This document shows, in pieces, positions 9,814 to 24,914 of a DNA stretch of 64,000 nt. The stretch is from Jackrogersella multiformis. Its lineage: Eukaryota > Ascomycota > Sordariomycetes > Xylariales > Hypoxylaceae. A program made the position numbers and the translations under genes. The notes under the pieces are model-generated. The model saw nothing but the letters and a program-made list of their open reading frames with translations, made no database searches and had not been told where the DNA came from. The first letter of the stretch is position 1; every line of letters begins with the position of its first letter. The stretch is from contig CADCXD010000018.1 of NCBI GenBank assembly GCA_902806575.1, positions 3,224,001 through 3,288,000 on the forward strand, in the 5' to 3' direction.

Positions 9814-12800
9814 AATAATTTTTTTATATTTTAAGAAAACTTTATTCTTAAAAAAGTACGTATTTTTTAAAAGAAAATTAATTTTTTTAAAAAAATTACC
9901 TTATTTTAATTACTTATAAATAATTAATTTACTTAGAAAAGTTTTTTATTAAAATATATTATATTAATATTATTTATTAATTTTATTATTATATACGTTA
10001 TTATAATTATAAAGGAAATTTTATATTTTATTATTTTATAAATACTTAAATTAAGTATTTATATTTTAATTTTATTATTTATTAATTTATAAAATTTTAA
10101 ATTATTTTATTTATTAAACGATAAATAAATTTTTAAATCTTTAATAATACTTTTTTTATACGATTTTAAAATTAAAGGTAAATTTAAAAAAAATTACCGT
10201 TTATAAAAACTTATTAAAATTAAACGATATTTTAATACGCGATTCCTTATTAAAATACTTAAAATAAAAAATATATTACCTTAAAACCTTTTTTTTATTC
10301 TTAAATCACTTTAATTTAATAATAATAATATTATAATCTTTTATAACTTTTAAAATTATAAAATAATTATATAAAACGTTCTTAATATTAATAATATTAA
10401 AATTAATTTTAATAACCCTTTTATATAATTTATTAAGTTTTATTAAAAAATACACGATAATTATTATGCTATTTAAATATTTATTATTACCGTTATAAGT
10501 AATTAAATTATTAATAAAAATTAAATTTAAAATTAATATAATATAATTTAAATAATTTATAATATAATAATTTAATTTAATTAAACCGGTATAATATTAA
10601 TAAATTAATTTAAACTTTTTATAATAAATTTAAAATATAATTACTTAATATATATAAAATAATTAAACTTAATAAAAAATTATTAATAAGTCTTTTAAAC
10701 CTTTTATTAAAATATTAAAAAATAAAAGGATTTTTAATAAAAAATAATAAATTAAGCTTGTATTAAGAAATTTTAAATTAATAACTTTCTTATAAAAAAA
10801 TATAAATCTTATATATATTAACGTAAAAATCTACTATTAATTTAATAATTTAAAGGTTTATATTTAAGCCGTTTTTAATAAATTTAATACTTAATTAACT
10901 TTTAATAAATTAATTAATATTAATTTTATTTTAAAAAGTATTAAAAAACGTATTATATTAAAAACGTTAATTAAATTAAATCCCTTTAATTAAAAAAACT
11001 TAATATACTTTAAAATATTATTTATTAAATATTTTAATTTAAAAATTTAAATAAGGATTTTTTTCTTTTTATAATCCCTTTTATAAACTTAAGTTAAAAA
11101 AACAATTAAAAAGGCTTAAATATAATTTAATTCCGTTAAAATTAACCCTTTTATATTTAAAAAAAAATAAAAAAGAATTCCCCTTAAAAAAGCCGCCGGA
11201 ACACGTAATAATAACTTAAATAATTTCGATTTTAATAATTAATTTTAAAACCTTAAATCACTTAAAAACCTTCTTAAAAACCCATTTTAAGGTGATTTTA
11301 CACCTTTAAATAACGATAAAAACCTTTTACTTTAAAATAATAATAATCGATTATTTAAAGCTTTAAAATAATTAACTTATCCTTTTTACGTTATAATTAT
11401 CGTTAATTTAATATAACTTAATAAACCCGTTATTTATAATAATAAAAATTTCTTAAAGTTTTAAACTTAATAAATAAAAATAAAAATATACTTAAAAATA
11501 TATATAAAAAGTTTTCTTAAAGATTTTTACCGCATTAATTAAATTAAATCGTTATTATTTAAAAAAGCATAATTATAATATTAATAACATAAAAATTAAA
11601 TTACATAATTAAAATTTTTTAACACTTAAATAATATATATTATTACCTTTTAAAAACGTTTTATAAACTTTTTAAAAAAGTATTATAATTTAAAAAAAAA
11701 ATTTAAATATTAAAGAAATATTACTTAATATTTTATTAAATTATTAAACCTTAATAAAATAATTTAATAATTTAAAACGACATTTTAAAATTATATCGTT
11801 AAAACTTTTCTTAATAAAATTACTAAATTAATTTATTTTAAATAAATTTTTTAAATATAAATAAAAAATTCTTTACCGTTATTTAAAAAACAAAATAAAT
11901 ATATAAAAATATATTAATTAACCCCGGTATTTCGGGAAAAAAACAGTTTAATTTAATAATAAAGATATTTTAAAAAAGATTAACTAAATAAATATAAACT
12001 AATAAAAAAAAATCCTATTAACGTTATAAACGTAATAATTATTAAATCTTTTTTTATTTTATTAAAAAATATTAACAATAAAAACTTATTATTAAATTTA
12101 AATAAAATTTTCTTTATAAAATAACCTTAAAATAATAATACTTAACTTATACTTTTATTATAAAAAAAATTTAAAAAATTTTAATTTTAATTTTAATTTT
12201 TAAATAACTTTAACGTTATACCTCGTTAAATTTTATAATTAAATTAAGGTAAAATATATTAAACCATAATAATTAAAAATAAAATAAAAATTATAAAAAA
12301 ACCTCTTTTAAAATTAATTTTAAAATATAAACTTATTATTAACATAATATTAATATATAATAAAAAAAATATTAAATATAAACATTATTAAATTTAAAAA
12401 GCTTAATCTTAATAATATTTTTTTTTAAATAAGGAAATAAAAATTATTAATTATTAAAAAATAATATATATAATTTATATTAACCTTTAACTTAACTTAA
12501 ATCCCTTTTATAAAACGTTATTATATTAATCTTTTTATCTTTCGTTATTAAAAAAACTATTTTTTAAAAATTAATTTTAAATTAAACGTTTTAAATAATA
12601 AATATAATATTATTATATTATAATAATAAATAAAAATTTATAAACTTATAAATTTCTTTTTAAATCTTAAGAAAATTAAGTTTAATTTTTTTTATTATCG
12701 GAAATATTATATAAATTTAACTTTATATAACCCGAAAAAACTAATTAATATAATTATAATAAGAAATATCGAAATAAATAAAACATTAAAAAATGTTTTA

Positions 12801-14392
12801 AAAACTTTTTATAAACTTATATATATTATAATAAAAGAAATAAAATAAAGTTTTTTAAATTATTAATTATAAAATCACGTTATTAATTTTTAAAAAGGAA
12901 AAACGTTTATTTAAAAACCTTTTTAAGTTATAAATAAAAAAGAATTTAATATATTAAAATTATAATTAAACGAAATATTTAATAACGAACGTATTTAAAA
13001 GTTAACTTTATTTTACGTAATATTTATAATATTTATAAATAAATTAAATTTTTAAAACTTTTTTTAATTCGTGGTAAATTATAAAAGCTTAAATAATATT
13101 ATTATTTTTATTTAATATTTTATATCTTTAATATTTAAATTATAAGCTTACTTTAAAATCGTAAAATAATTTATTAAAATTAAGAAAAAAAAAAGAAAAA
13201 ATAACTTTTTAATATAAGTACGATCTTTTTAAATACTTAATTATGTCCTTTAAATTAATTAATACTTTTATAACCTTTTAATTTATAATAAATAATATTT
13301 TTTAAAACCTTATAAATTTAAATCTTTTAATATATTTAAATAACTTCTTTATTTATACGAATATTATAAAAAAACATAATAAAATTATTAAAAAGATCTT
13401 AAAAAAACTTATAAAACATTACTTTATAATTAATCCGTAAAAGTATTTTTAAAGAATCTAAAAAGTAAACTTTCTTAATTATATTAATAATTAAAAAACG
13501 TTTAAATTATTAAAGAAATCTTAATAATTTATAAAAAAGTTTTTAAAAATAATAAAATTAATTATTAACGTAAATAAAAGAAATAAAAAAGATTAAAAAT
13601 AAATTAAAGAAATAAATAAATCCTTTAAAAAATTCAAATTTTATTTTATTTAAGCCTTTATTATAATTTATTTTAACTTTTCGAGATAAACTTATATTAT
13701 TAACGTTATTCTTTTTTAAAAAATTAAATAAAATATATTTAAACTTATAACTTATCATTCTCGTAAGCTTATACCGGTAAAAATAACCTTTAAAATTTAC
13801 GATAAAAAATTATTAATTATAATAAACTTTAATTTACTTTATAATAATTAAAATTTTAAATTAACGTTAAGTTTAATAAGTATAAAAACTTTCATTATAT
13901 TAATTTATAATTAATTATTAAATAAATAAATAAAATAATAAAGTTAATATTAACTTAAAAAGGGAAAAGTTAAAAATTAATTTATAAAATTAATTTTATA
14001 AAATAAACATTTTTTATATTTTTAAAAAACTTTATTTACTTTTTTAATAATTATTTTTATTATATTTAATTAAGCTTTTAATTTTATTAAATAATTAAAA
14101 AAAGTAATTATTAATAACTTAAAATACGTTACGTAAGTTAAGAATTCTTTTAAAAACGTTATTTTATAAAATAACTTTTTATATTAAAAAAAAGACTTTA
14201 AATATTTATAAAATTTAAAAAAAAAATCATTTTTATTAAATATAATACTTTTATTATTAAATATATAAAAATAAATAAAACCTTAAAACTAATTATTTAA
14301 AACTTTTAATAATTAAATATTAAAAATATTATCCGAAATTATATATAAAGTTATTTAAAATGTTAATAAAATAAAATCCTTCGTTACGTTTT

Positions 14393-14541
14393 TATAAGAA
14401 GCTATAGTTATATAGTTTATGGTTAAGGTAATGGCCCGTGCTTTATACTTATTAACTATTTTTCGAGATATTAATTCTGCTTTTATTTTTAAGAAGAATA
14501 ATTATTTTAAGACTTTTATTTTAACTTATTAATGCATAATA
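14393..14541 (+). repeat. Left LTR of the nested Gypsy element
   Basis: It is 149 bases long and keeps the core GGTAATGGCCCGTGCTTTAT, which in the right LTR has decayed to AGTAATAACTTATGTTTTAT. It ends in AATGCATAATA, where the ancestral end was probably ...CA. Confidence 0.87.
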
Positions 14542-17500
14542 AATGGTAGCATTTTGCTTTCGTTATATTATAACGATTTATATTTTACCGTTAAATTAAT
14601 TAAGCTTTTAATTAATTAATAAGGATTTAAAGTTAATTAATCGTAATAAATTAATATAATAAAGATTTAATTAATAATTATTAAACTTTAAACGTTATTA
14701 GATTTTAAATATTATTAAACTTTAAACACTTTATAACCATTTTTTTGTTACTTTATTTTTTTTATTACTTAATGGTTTTTACCTTTTTTTTATCATTAAT
14801 TAAATTTAATTACGTTATTATTCTTTTATAATATTATAATTTACGTATTAACATTATTTTAATAAAATTAAGCTTTTTTAATCGATTAAATTTTTTTCTT
14901 ATAACTTTAAATTTTAATAATAATAATATTTTATAAGTTATTACTTTTATTTATAATTATTAAAACCTTTAAATAATATAAAAGTTATATTAATTGTATA
15001 TAAATAATTTATTACTTTACGTAAATATATTATTAAATATAAGATTAACTTTTTTATTAATATAAGGCTTTTATATTATACGAAATTTTATAGTAAAAGC
15101 GTTGCTTTATAACCTTTAATAAGTATTAAACCCTTAAAAGTTTAAGTAAATATTTAATAAAACATTAAAAATTATATTATAATTTACTTTATTAGATTTA
15201 AAAGTTCTTACTTAAAGGTTAATATTAACTTTAATATCGATTTTTTATATTAATCATTTTTATATATTAACCGATAAGATTAACTTTTCACTTATTAGCT
15301 TAATATTAATTAATTTTTAACCGATTTAAATCTTATAATATTATTAATAAAATTATTAACGAAAGAAGTAATTAACTTAATTAACCATTAAATTCCTTTA
15401 TTACTTAATTCTCGATTATTAATTCTTTTAATATTATTAACGTTATTATAATTTTTATTAATTTATAACTTAAAAATATAACTTATAATAACTTTAATAA
15501 TTACCTTAAGTTATTTAATAATTACTTTAACGTTTATACTTAATTTATAAATCGATTTATTTATATTATTAATTTTATATTAAGAAATTTAGTCGTAATT
15601 TATCGAAAAAACTAAAATTAATAAAGTTACGTAAGTAATTATATAAAGCCTTTAAATAATTCTTTTAATATTTTTAATTATTTATTAAAAGATTAAGTTA
15701 TAAATAATTAAGTTAATATTTATCGTATATTCACTTATTATGTTTTTTTTTCTTATAATAAAAGTACGTAATTATATTATAAATCCTTTATATCGAATAA
15801 AAATATATAGTTTAATTAATTAATTAAAATCTAAGATAAAATAACTTAAATAATAATTAATTAACTTATTTAACCTCTCGTTTTAAGGTTAAAATAACTT
15901 TTAATAAATAAACTTAATTAACCTTAAAAATTATAACCTTTATTAATTAATCTCATTTTTAAATTAATATATAAATTATAAGTACGTATCGCGAAATAAG
16001 CCGTAATTTTATTTATAATTAAACATTAAATCGTTAATAAGCCACTTAACGGTTTAATTAATAACGTTTTAACATTTATATAATCGTAAAAAAATAAAGT
16101 AAGTTATTAATTAATATTAAAAAATTAAACGATTTATAATATTAATTACCTTATAATAAATGTAAATAAGTTCACGGTAATAAATAATTCCTTTATTAAA
16201 AGTAATTATACGTATTAACATAATGTTTATATATAAATAAACTTTATTTAAATAATTTATTAAAAACTTATAAAAGCCGTAAAAATTAAAAGTAATCTTT
16301 ATAAATTATTTCGTGAAAATTTATAAAATTAATAAATAAATCGAATATTTATTAAAAAAAAATATAAAATATAAAACAATATAAAATATATTCTTAAAAC
16401 GTTATTTAATCGATATAAAATCTATATATTAAAAGCTTTAATATTCCTTAAAAAAGTAAAATATATTTTAAAATTTTACCTTAAAGATATATTTATTAAG
16501 ATTTAATTATTAAATATTATTCGGAATTATCGAATATTTAAATTAATTATAAATGTATAATAAATAATAATAATTTATAATAAGTTAAACCTAAAATTTA
16601 AGGTAATAAAAGTCATTAATTTAAAGTTAATTATAATAATTATAAACGTTTATTTTAAGTATTTAAATAAAAAATAATTAATGTAACGTAAGTAAATATT
16701 AATAAAAAAAAGTAAGGACTTAAAAATTAATATTAAGCTTTATATAACACTTAATAATATATTTATTTAAAATATTTTTCTTAATAATATTAAGTTATTT
16801 AAAAATATTTAATTTATTTATTATAATTACGATAATACGATACTTTATATCGATTAATTAAAGGTTTATTAAAGTAATTAAAACTATTATAATAATAAAT
16901 ATAATTAACGAAATAATTAATATAACGATAAATAAGATAATAAGCGTCGAGGTGATAATTAATAAAGTTATTACCGTTATAATTATAAACGTAATTATAA
17001 TACTTATAATTATTATAATTATAAATATTATAATAATCGTCCTCGTTTTCGTTAAAAACGATAAAAAAAGATAGGAAATTGTCTTAACGGCGACATATAT
17101 TTATAAAACGAAGTTAAATATAAGTAAAATAAAAAAAATCGCAAAGAAAATAAAAAAAACTTATAAGTAAATGGTTATTTTTTAATAAAGGAATATTTAG
17201 TAAATAAATTTAAAACTTTTATATTTTACCTTTCGTTTTTTAAAAGTAAATTATTAACTATAAAAAAACGTATATATTAAAAATATTATAAAATATTTAA
17301 TATTAAACTTAATTATTTTAAATATATATACGTTAATAAATGTATAAAACTTAAACATTTATAATTACTTTAAAAAATAAAATAAACGATAAAGATTTAA
17401 CTTAAAATTAAAAAAGTTATTAATACTTATTTTATTTAAAAATAAGTAAAAGCGAAAATATAAATAATATAATCAAAAGATATTATACCTTTACCTTTAT

Positions 17501-18759
17501 AATTAAAAAATATAAAAGTTAAAAATATTATCCCTTTATTTTTAAATAAAAAATTAATAAAATATATAAGCTTAAAAATAAATATATTAAACAAATTAAG
17601 ATAAAAATTAATAATATATATAAATATTAATACATTTAATTAAATAATAAATAAAATATAATTAAAAGATTTTATCGAAAATTATAAAATATTTAAATTA
17701 AATAAACTTATATATATATAAAAAGTAATCCCGGGAAAATTAATTATAAAAATTAAAGCTAAATTTTCGATTAAATTTTAAAAGAAAACGATATATAAAC
17801 GGTAAGTTTAAGTTTAAATCTTAGTAAAAGTATAAATTAATTATTTAAGTTTTTAGTTTAATTTATTAATAAGAAATAATTTCTTAAAAAAATATAACGT
17901 AATTATTAATTATAATAAAATATATATAATTTTAATATTATATCTTAAAATCTAAATATTTATAAAATATTATTATTTAAAAAGTTAAATATAACGATAA
18001 GTTTTAATTATAAATCGATTTCTTATCCTCGTTAAAATAATAATATTTATTTTAATATATTATTTTAATTTATTACGCGGAAAAAACTTTATTTTCCACG
18101 CTAAAGTAAAAGGCGTAATAAATAATATTTATAATATAAATACGCTTAAAGGAATTACTTTTTTAAATATATTTAATAAGTTTATGATTTTACGATATAA
18201 TATTAAAATTAAAATAATTAAAAAAATCATTAAAAAAAATATAAACATTTTATAGGAAAAGGTTAATTTAACGTAAGTATATATAATATCTTAATATAAG
18301 GAAAATAACTTATTAATAAAATTCAATTTAAATAATAAAATATTAAAAACCTTATTATTAACCGATAAATCTTCTATTAATTTATAATTATTATTAAAAA
18401 TAAAACAAGGTTTTATTAAAATAAATATATTAACTTTAAGTACATTTAAATCTAAAGATATTTTAAAACTTATAATTAAGAAAAGCGTATATATTTATAA
18501 TTTTAATTTTTTTTTTACTTAATAATTATTTATTTTAATAAATAAGTGGGATATTTAACGTAATTATAATATTATCGATATATTAAAAAAAAATTAATCG
18601 ATTTAATTAACGATTAATAAAAAAAATATAAACCTAAATATATATATCCGTTAAATATATAAAATAAAGAATTCCTTAATAAAACTTTTAATTAAATATA
18701 TAATTAAGGTAAAATAAATTAATAAAAAATAATTACACCGTTTAATTATCCTTATTTTA

Positions 18760-19240
18760 TTATTGAAAAGCTCGTTAACGATAAGAAAAAAGGTTAAATA
18801 ATTATCGACCTTAAATTATTAAATAAAAATACTTTAATAAATATTTACTTATTATTATGTTAAAAGAAAATTTTTAACGTTATAAATAAGGTTTTATTTT
18901 TTTATTAATTATTTATTACATTTAAGCATAAAAATAAAATAACGGTAATATCGTTAAAAGGTTTAAAAGTTTTTAACGTTACGTTAATAAAATTTAAAAA
19001 TTCTTTAACCTTTACGTAACGATTTATAGATTAAAAATTAAAGCTTTTTTAAAGTTTTATTAAAGTATATATCGACGATATCGTAATATTTAATAACATT
19101 AAAAAATAACATAAGAAACATCTTAATTAAGTATTTAATATATGTAATAATATAGGATTTATATTATTGTTAGAAAAATCATTTCTCGGGTTTTTATCGA
19201 TCATTTTACTCGGATTTTTAATTAATAGATTAAAAGTCGT
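18760..19240 (+). pseudogene. Relic of a Ty3/Gypsy reverse transcriptase
   Basis: With stops read through, the plus strand shows the palm motif YIDDIVIF (YIDD at 19068-19079). It is preceded by KVFNVTL and FKNSLTFT and followed by HKKHLN, VFNIC, a GF(I/T)L...EKSFLGF block and a LLGF stretch, the order seen in fungal Gypsy polyproteins. Near 18760-18830 a relic of the (V/I)IDL...LN finger region is readable. In-frame TAA/TAG codons mark positions where RIP changed Gln, Arg or Trp codons. It is non-functional. Confidence 0.8.
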
Positions 19241-21139
19241 TATTATAAACGACAAGTCGAATATAATTAAAAAGATCTTAATATTATAAATATTAATTAA
19301 TTTAAAAATATATATCGATATAATAAGGTTTTTATAAAAATATATCCTATAATATTAATAAAAAGTTAAGCCTTTATAAAATAAAAAAACAAAAATATTA
19401 ACCGAGGGACGGATTTAATAAAAGATTCCTTTAAAATCCCAGCATAAACGTCGATATATTATAAAAACCATATATATATCGATAAAAAACGAATTAAATT
19501 CGTTTAAAATATTATAAAATAAGTTATTAAACTTAACGATATTAACGTATTAAAATTATAATTAAATAACGTTCCTAAAAATAAATATATTAAAATGAAA
19601 TGGTTTTAAAGTTATAATATTTCATATAAATATATTTTAAGACGGAATTAATATAAAAGTTAACGTAATTCGCTTAATTATATTTTTATTAAAGGTTTTA
19701 ATAAAAGTTAAATTATAATATAAAGTAATAAAATTAAAAATTATTTATTTAATATAAGTTTATAAGAATAATAAAATTTAATTATAATTTTATATATAAT
19801 TAATTATTATTTTAATAAACCATAATATAACGAAAAATATCGTTAATTAAATAACATTTAAAATAACCGATATAAATAAAATAAATAATAAATTAATAAT
19901 TGCTTTAATATACTTATTTTAGTTTAATTTTAACGTTTATTATATCCTTAAAAGGCTAAATCTAATTTTAAATATATTATCTTATTTACTAATATAAAAT
20001 AATATAAAAAATTTAATAAAGTAAAAAGATAAAATAAAATTAACTTTTAAAAATATTTTAAATAAGTTTATTTATATATTTATTAAACTTACGTTAAATA
20101 ATAAGTTTAAAAAGAAAATATTAAAAAGATATAACTATAATAAATAATTAAATTGTTTATATATTATTTTTTAAAAAATTAATAAAGATAAAAATACGAT
20201 TAAATAGTTTCGATATAAATTACGAGACGGTTTTATATATTATATTAAATTAAATAATTTACGCTAATTAATAATTTCATTAACTTATATATATAAATTA
20301 TTTAATAAAGTTTATAACTTAAAATATCATTTCAAATTAAAACGAATATTTTATAAATTAAAATCGGTTTATATTTATAACTTCTCGTAAAAAGTTTAAA
20401 AATACGTTAAACATTACCTTAATTATTATAAAAACTAAATTAAACGTTCGAAACTTTATAATAAATTAAAACTTATAAACTTACTGCTTTAATAATTTTA
20501 TATAATAATTTAAAACTTTATTATAAGTTTATTAAAAGTCTTAAATAAAAGAAATATATAATTTATTAAAAGCTTTATTTATTTTAATATAATAATAATA
20601 ATTATATATAAATTTAGTAAAAAAACGATCTTAATATTTAAAAATATTAAGTATAAAGCTTATTATTAGGCCGCGTTATTTTTTAAAGTACTTATATTAT
20701 TAAATTAAGGTATTTTATATAAAGTAATTTTAAATAAAAACGTTAAATTTAATAACGAGATATAATAAACGTTATTTACTTAATTTAAGATATTATTAAT
20801 TATATTAATAAATTATTATCCTTAAATTAATAATATAATAAAATAATATAATTAAAAAGTTAAAATAATAATCCGTTATTATTATTCGTTAAGCGATATA
20901 TCGTAATTAAAGATAATTTTAACGTTATAATATAACTTTAATAATATTAAGTTATTAACGATTAAAAAATCACTTAATAAATTAATATATAATTTTAAGT
21001 TATAAATTATCGTTACTTCGTTAAAGGTATTAAAAAACGTAATTAATTATAATACATTAAAACGATATTATTAAAAAGAAGTAAAAAAATATATTAATTT
21101 TATAGCCGTTAAAATAAAAGCCCGTTACGATTTAAAATA

Positions 21140-21560
21140 TAACCTTATTTTTTTTAAGAAAAATAAATTAATTTACTTTAAATTATATAAAGATTATATA
21201 TTATTAAGTAAGTCGCCTCGTAAATAATTAATATAACGTATCGAACCGTTATTAATTTTAAAATAAATCGATAAACTTACGTATAAGCTTAAATTACTTA
21301 ATAATTAATAAATCCATAAGGTTATATTAATAAATTAATTATTTAAAATCCTTTAAAAAAAAGATCTTTACGTAAAAAAACGACCGTAATTAAGTTAAAT
21401 CGTTGTAAAAAAAGACGATAATAATTAAATATCGTACGAAATTAAGAAACTATTAAATCGATAAGTAAATAAATAAAAAAGACGCTTTATTCTCGAATAC
21501 CTCGTACGATAAAAAAACTATTTATTAACTTTCGATTAATAATATTTAAAAAACCTATTT
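21140..21560 (+). pseudogene. Relic of Gypsy integrase C-terminal (GPY/F-like) region and chromodomain
   Basis: Translation with stops ignored gives LSKSPRK, then RIEPL, IDKLTYKLKL and IHKVILIN, which matches the usual block after integrase (cores of the type VGPF..., LAYRL... and IHPVFSV...). About 21481-21560 gives FILEYLVR followed by KNY and TFD, the start of a chromodomain. This places the element among chromovirus-like Gypsy elements. It is broken by many stops. Confidence 0.7.
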
Positions 21561-23572
21561 ATTTAAAATGTAATAATATTATTAAATAATTACGATAAGA
21601 AATACCTTTTATCACTTAATTAACTTCGTATTAAACTTATTAATAAATTATAACCTTTTAATATATAACCCTTTAAAAATACGTAAACCTTTAACGATAT
21701 ATTTTTAAAATTAATTAACGAATTAATATAATTAATCGTAAATAAATAATAATATACGTTAAACGATAAAATAATCGTATAAATATTAAAAAAACAATTT
21801 ATTAAAAATATATTATTAAATTATATTAATAATAATTAACCGATTCTTTTTATTTAATTATTAACGCCGTTAAAAAAATCAACGAGATTATAAGTTATAA
21901 TTTTAATAAAAAGATTATTAAAAGCTATAAAACTAAAATCCATTATAATACGAAAAGTATAATTTACGAATAATATTAAAAAATAAAAAAAAACGTAAGT
22001 AAATTATAAGTTATTAAGTAATTACGATTAAAGTAATAATTATAATTATTATTAAAGTTTTTATTCGAATATTTCGATACTTAAATTATAATAAAACTAT
22101 AATTAAATTAAAAAAGAATTAAATATTTTAATATTAAAGTAACTTATAAATATATTAATACTTATTTAATAATAATAAGTATTAATATATTTACCCATAT
22201 TTATATTCTTTATTTATATAAGCATTTTTTTATTTATATTTATTAAAAAAAAAAAATTTTTCCTTATAATAAAATTTCTTTTTTCTCTTTTTTTTTTTTT
22301 TTTAACTTTAACTTTATAAAAAAAGTTTTCTTACTTGCTTTTTATTTTATAATACCTCTTATAAAAAAAATAATACTTAAGCCTTTTAAGGCTTTAATTA
22401 AAAAAATTATTAATTTAACGCTTAAATAAATTTATTAATATTTATTTAATAATAAATAAATAATAATTATTAATAAAGTATTTAAAATTATTAAAACATA
22501 AAATGGTAATAAACTTTAATAACGACGAACTTTTTAAAATAAATTGTTTATTTAAAATAATAACGATAAAAATTTAATAAACATTATTAATTTTAAAGCA
22601 TATTACGTAAAAATAATAAAAATAATATCGTTTTATTTATAATTTAACGTTACTTTAATTATTAAAACGTTATTAAGGATTTTAACATATAAAACCCCTT
22701 TAATAATAATCCTTTATTAAGTAATTTAAAATTAACTTAAGAAAATAAATTAATAAAGTAAAGTTATTATTAAGGTATCCTTTAAAATCTTAAATAAAAA
22801 TATATTTAAAGCATTTTACATTAATAAAAACGTAAAAAAAGGCGTTAAGACTTTCCTAAAGAAATTATATAATAAGTTAAAGTTAACCGGATTAACTTAA
22901 TTAATATGTAAAAACGATAATATAAAGTTAAAGTTTTAAAAAATTATAATTAATAAAATAACGATTATAATAGTTAATAATAACGATAAAATATCTTTAA
23001 ATATTAACATTTTATAATAAGTAATAACGGATATAAATTAATAATTATAATAATAATACGTATTAACTATAAAAATTCTTTTAATTATTAAAAAATAATA
23101 ATAATTAATAAAAAAACTTTTAATAAATATTACCGAAGTTATAATAATTATAAAAAACGCGCGTAATATTTTTATAAATTATAAGAAAAATATTATAAAG
23201 ATTAAATTATAATTAACATTATTTATTATACTTATTATTATAATTATATTATAAATTAAGATATTAATTTCCGTATTTAAACTAATTACGTTTATTATAA
23301 AAAAATCGATAATAATATTAATTAAAACATTAATACTTATATTATTAAAGATTAAACTTATAATTAAAACGTAAACGTTTAATGATTTTAATAATATACG
23401 TTTTATTTACGAAAATACGTTATTAAACGATAATAACGATAAAAAGGAGGACGATATTAATGTGCTTAATATATTTATTAAACGTTAGAAATTAATTTAA
23501 TAAAATTAATTTAATAAAATAATAACTTATAATTAATAAAAACGTTGGTTTTTCTTTTTATTAAAGGGATAT

Positions 23573-23721
23573 TATAAGGAGTCATAGTTATATAATTTAT
23601 AATTAAAGTAATAACTTATGTTTTATACTTATTAATTATTTTTTAAGATATTAACTTTGCTTTTACTTTTAAAAAAAATAACTATTTTAAGACTTTTATT
23701 TTAACTTATTAATGTATAATA
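23573..23721 (+). repeat. Right LTR of the nested Gypsy element
   Basis: It is 149 bases long, a direct repeat of 14393-14541, and the more decayed of the two: nearly all differences are G-to-A and C-to-T. It is followed directly by ATTTT, the partner of GTTTT on the left side. Confidence 0.86.
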
Positions 23722-24399
23722 ATTTTATATAAATATTTTTAATCGATAAAATTATATTATAAACCTTAATTAATAATAATAATAAATTTTATTATTAACC
23801 TTTTTTATTAAATAATTATAACTTTATTTAAGTAATAATAAATTTATTCTTTAAAATAATATATTTTATTTTTTTAAAATAAGAAAAAAAAAATTTAATA
23901 ACTTAATTAAAATTTTTATTAAATAATATTAAAAATTATACGATATATTTTCAAATATTATTTTTAATAAAGATTTTAAATTTACGTTTTATATTTAAAA
24001 AGACTTTTTTAAATTAATAAATATTAAGTTTTATATAAATATTATATTTTATTTATAAACCGATAAATAAATAATTAAAAAAACTTACTTATAATAATAT
24101 TACTTTTTTATTAATATAATTTTTTTTATATTAATTATAATTATTATTTAATAACTTATAATCCTTTTATAAATATTTTATATAATTTTAAAAATAAGTT
24201 ATATATATTAAATAATATAAATATATTAAAATATATAAAAATACTTAAAATAAAACCGTTAATAAATAAAGAAATAAGTTAATAAATAACGAAAAAATAT
24301 ATTAATTTTTAAAATAAATTAACTCGTAATATTAAACGTAAAAAACATTAAAATTAAATACCTCGTTAAAAAACTAAATAAAAAGCTTTTAAGCTTTTT

Positions 24400-24548
24400 T
24401 ATTATATATTAATAGGTTAAAATAAAGGTCTTAAAATAATTGTTTTTTTTAAGAGTAAAAGTAAAGTTAATATCTCGAAGAATAACCAGTAGGTATAAAG
24501 CACGGGCCATTACCTTAATTATAAACCATGTAACTGTGGCTCCTTACA
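24400..24548 (-). repeat. Solo LTR of the Gypsy family, inverted
   Basis: The reverse complement is a full 149-base copy starting TGTAAGGAGCCACAGTTACA, far less mutated than the two LTRs of the nested element. It is flanked by TTTTT on both sides (24395-24399 and 24549-24553), compatible with a target duplication although low in complexity. No internal sequence of the family follows it, so it is a solo LTR inside the right arm of the family-1 element. Confidence 0.83.
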
Positions 24549-24914
24549 TTTTTTAAAATTTAATAAATAATTTTCCTTACCGTAATAAAACTTATCTTTT
24601 TTAAAGGATAAAAAATATATAATTTATTTTATATTTTACTTATTAATTTTTATCGCATTAATAATTAAAAACTTCTTAACCTTAATTAAATTTTACGTAT
24701 AATAGCTTTAGTAAAATTTAAAAACTATTAAATAAAATAAATAATAAACTTTATTAAAAATAAAAATAAAATAAAATATCTCGTAAAATAAAAAAATTAA
24801 TTAATTAAAAAATATTAAACTTAAAAACCTTATAAATATATATTTAATAAAAAAGTAAAAGTAATAATTAAATTAATATAATATATTTAAAAAAAATATT
24901 AAATTTTTTTTTAA

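Larger units (their letters stand above)
14393..23721 (+). mobile_element. RIP-decayed Ty3/Gypsy retrotransposon nested in the family-1 element
   Basis: The two 149-base LTRs (14393-14541 and 23573-23721) are direct repeats. The ancestral start was TGTAAGGAGC, as kept in the solo copy at 24548. Flanks are GTTTT (14388-14392) and ATTTT (23722-23726), a target duplication with one G-to-A change. The 9.3-kb interior contains plus-strand relics in Gypsy order: reverse transcriptase near 18760-19240, then integrase C-terminus and chromodomain near 21140-21560. Stops are spread throughout (CAA/CAG to TAA/TAG and TGG-type changes), so it cannot be autonomous. Confidence 0.87.

Noticed and set aside
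13558..13758. 66-codon frame inside the RIP block
   Set aside because: It consists of Asn, Ile, Lys and Phe only, as expected from random AT-rich sequence.
9814..14392. Search for a reverse transcriptase or integrase trace in the family-1 element
   Set aside because: No YxDD-like or zinc-finger pattern was found on either strand, so the superfamily was left open.
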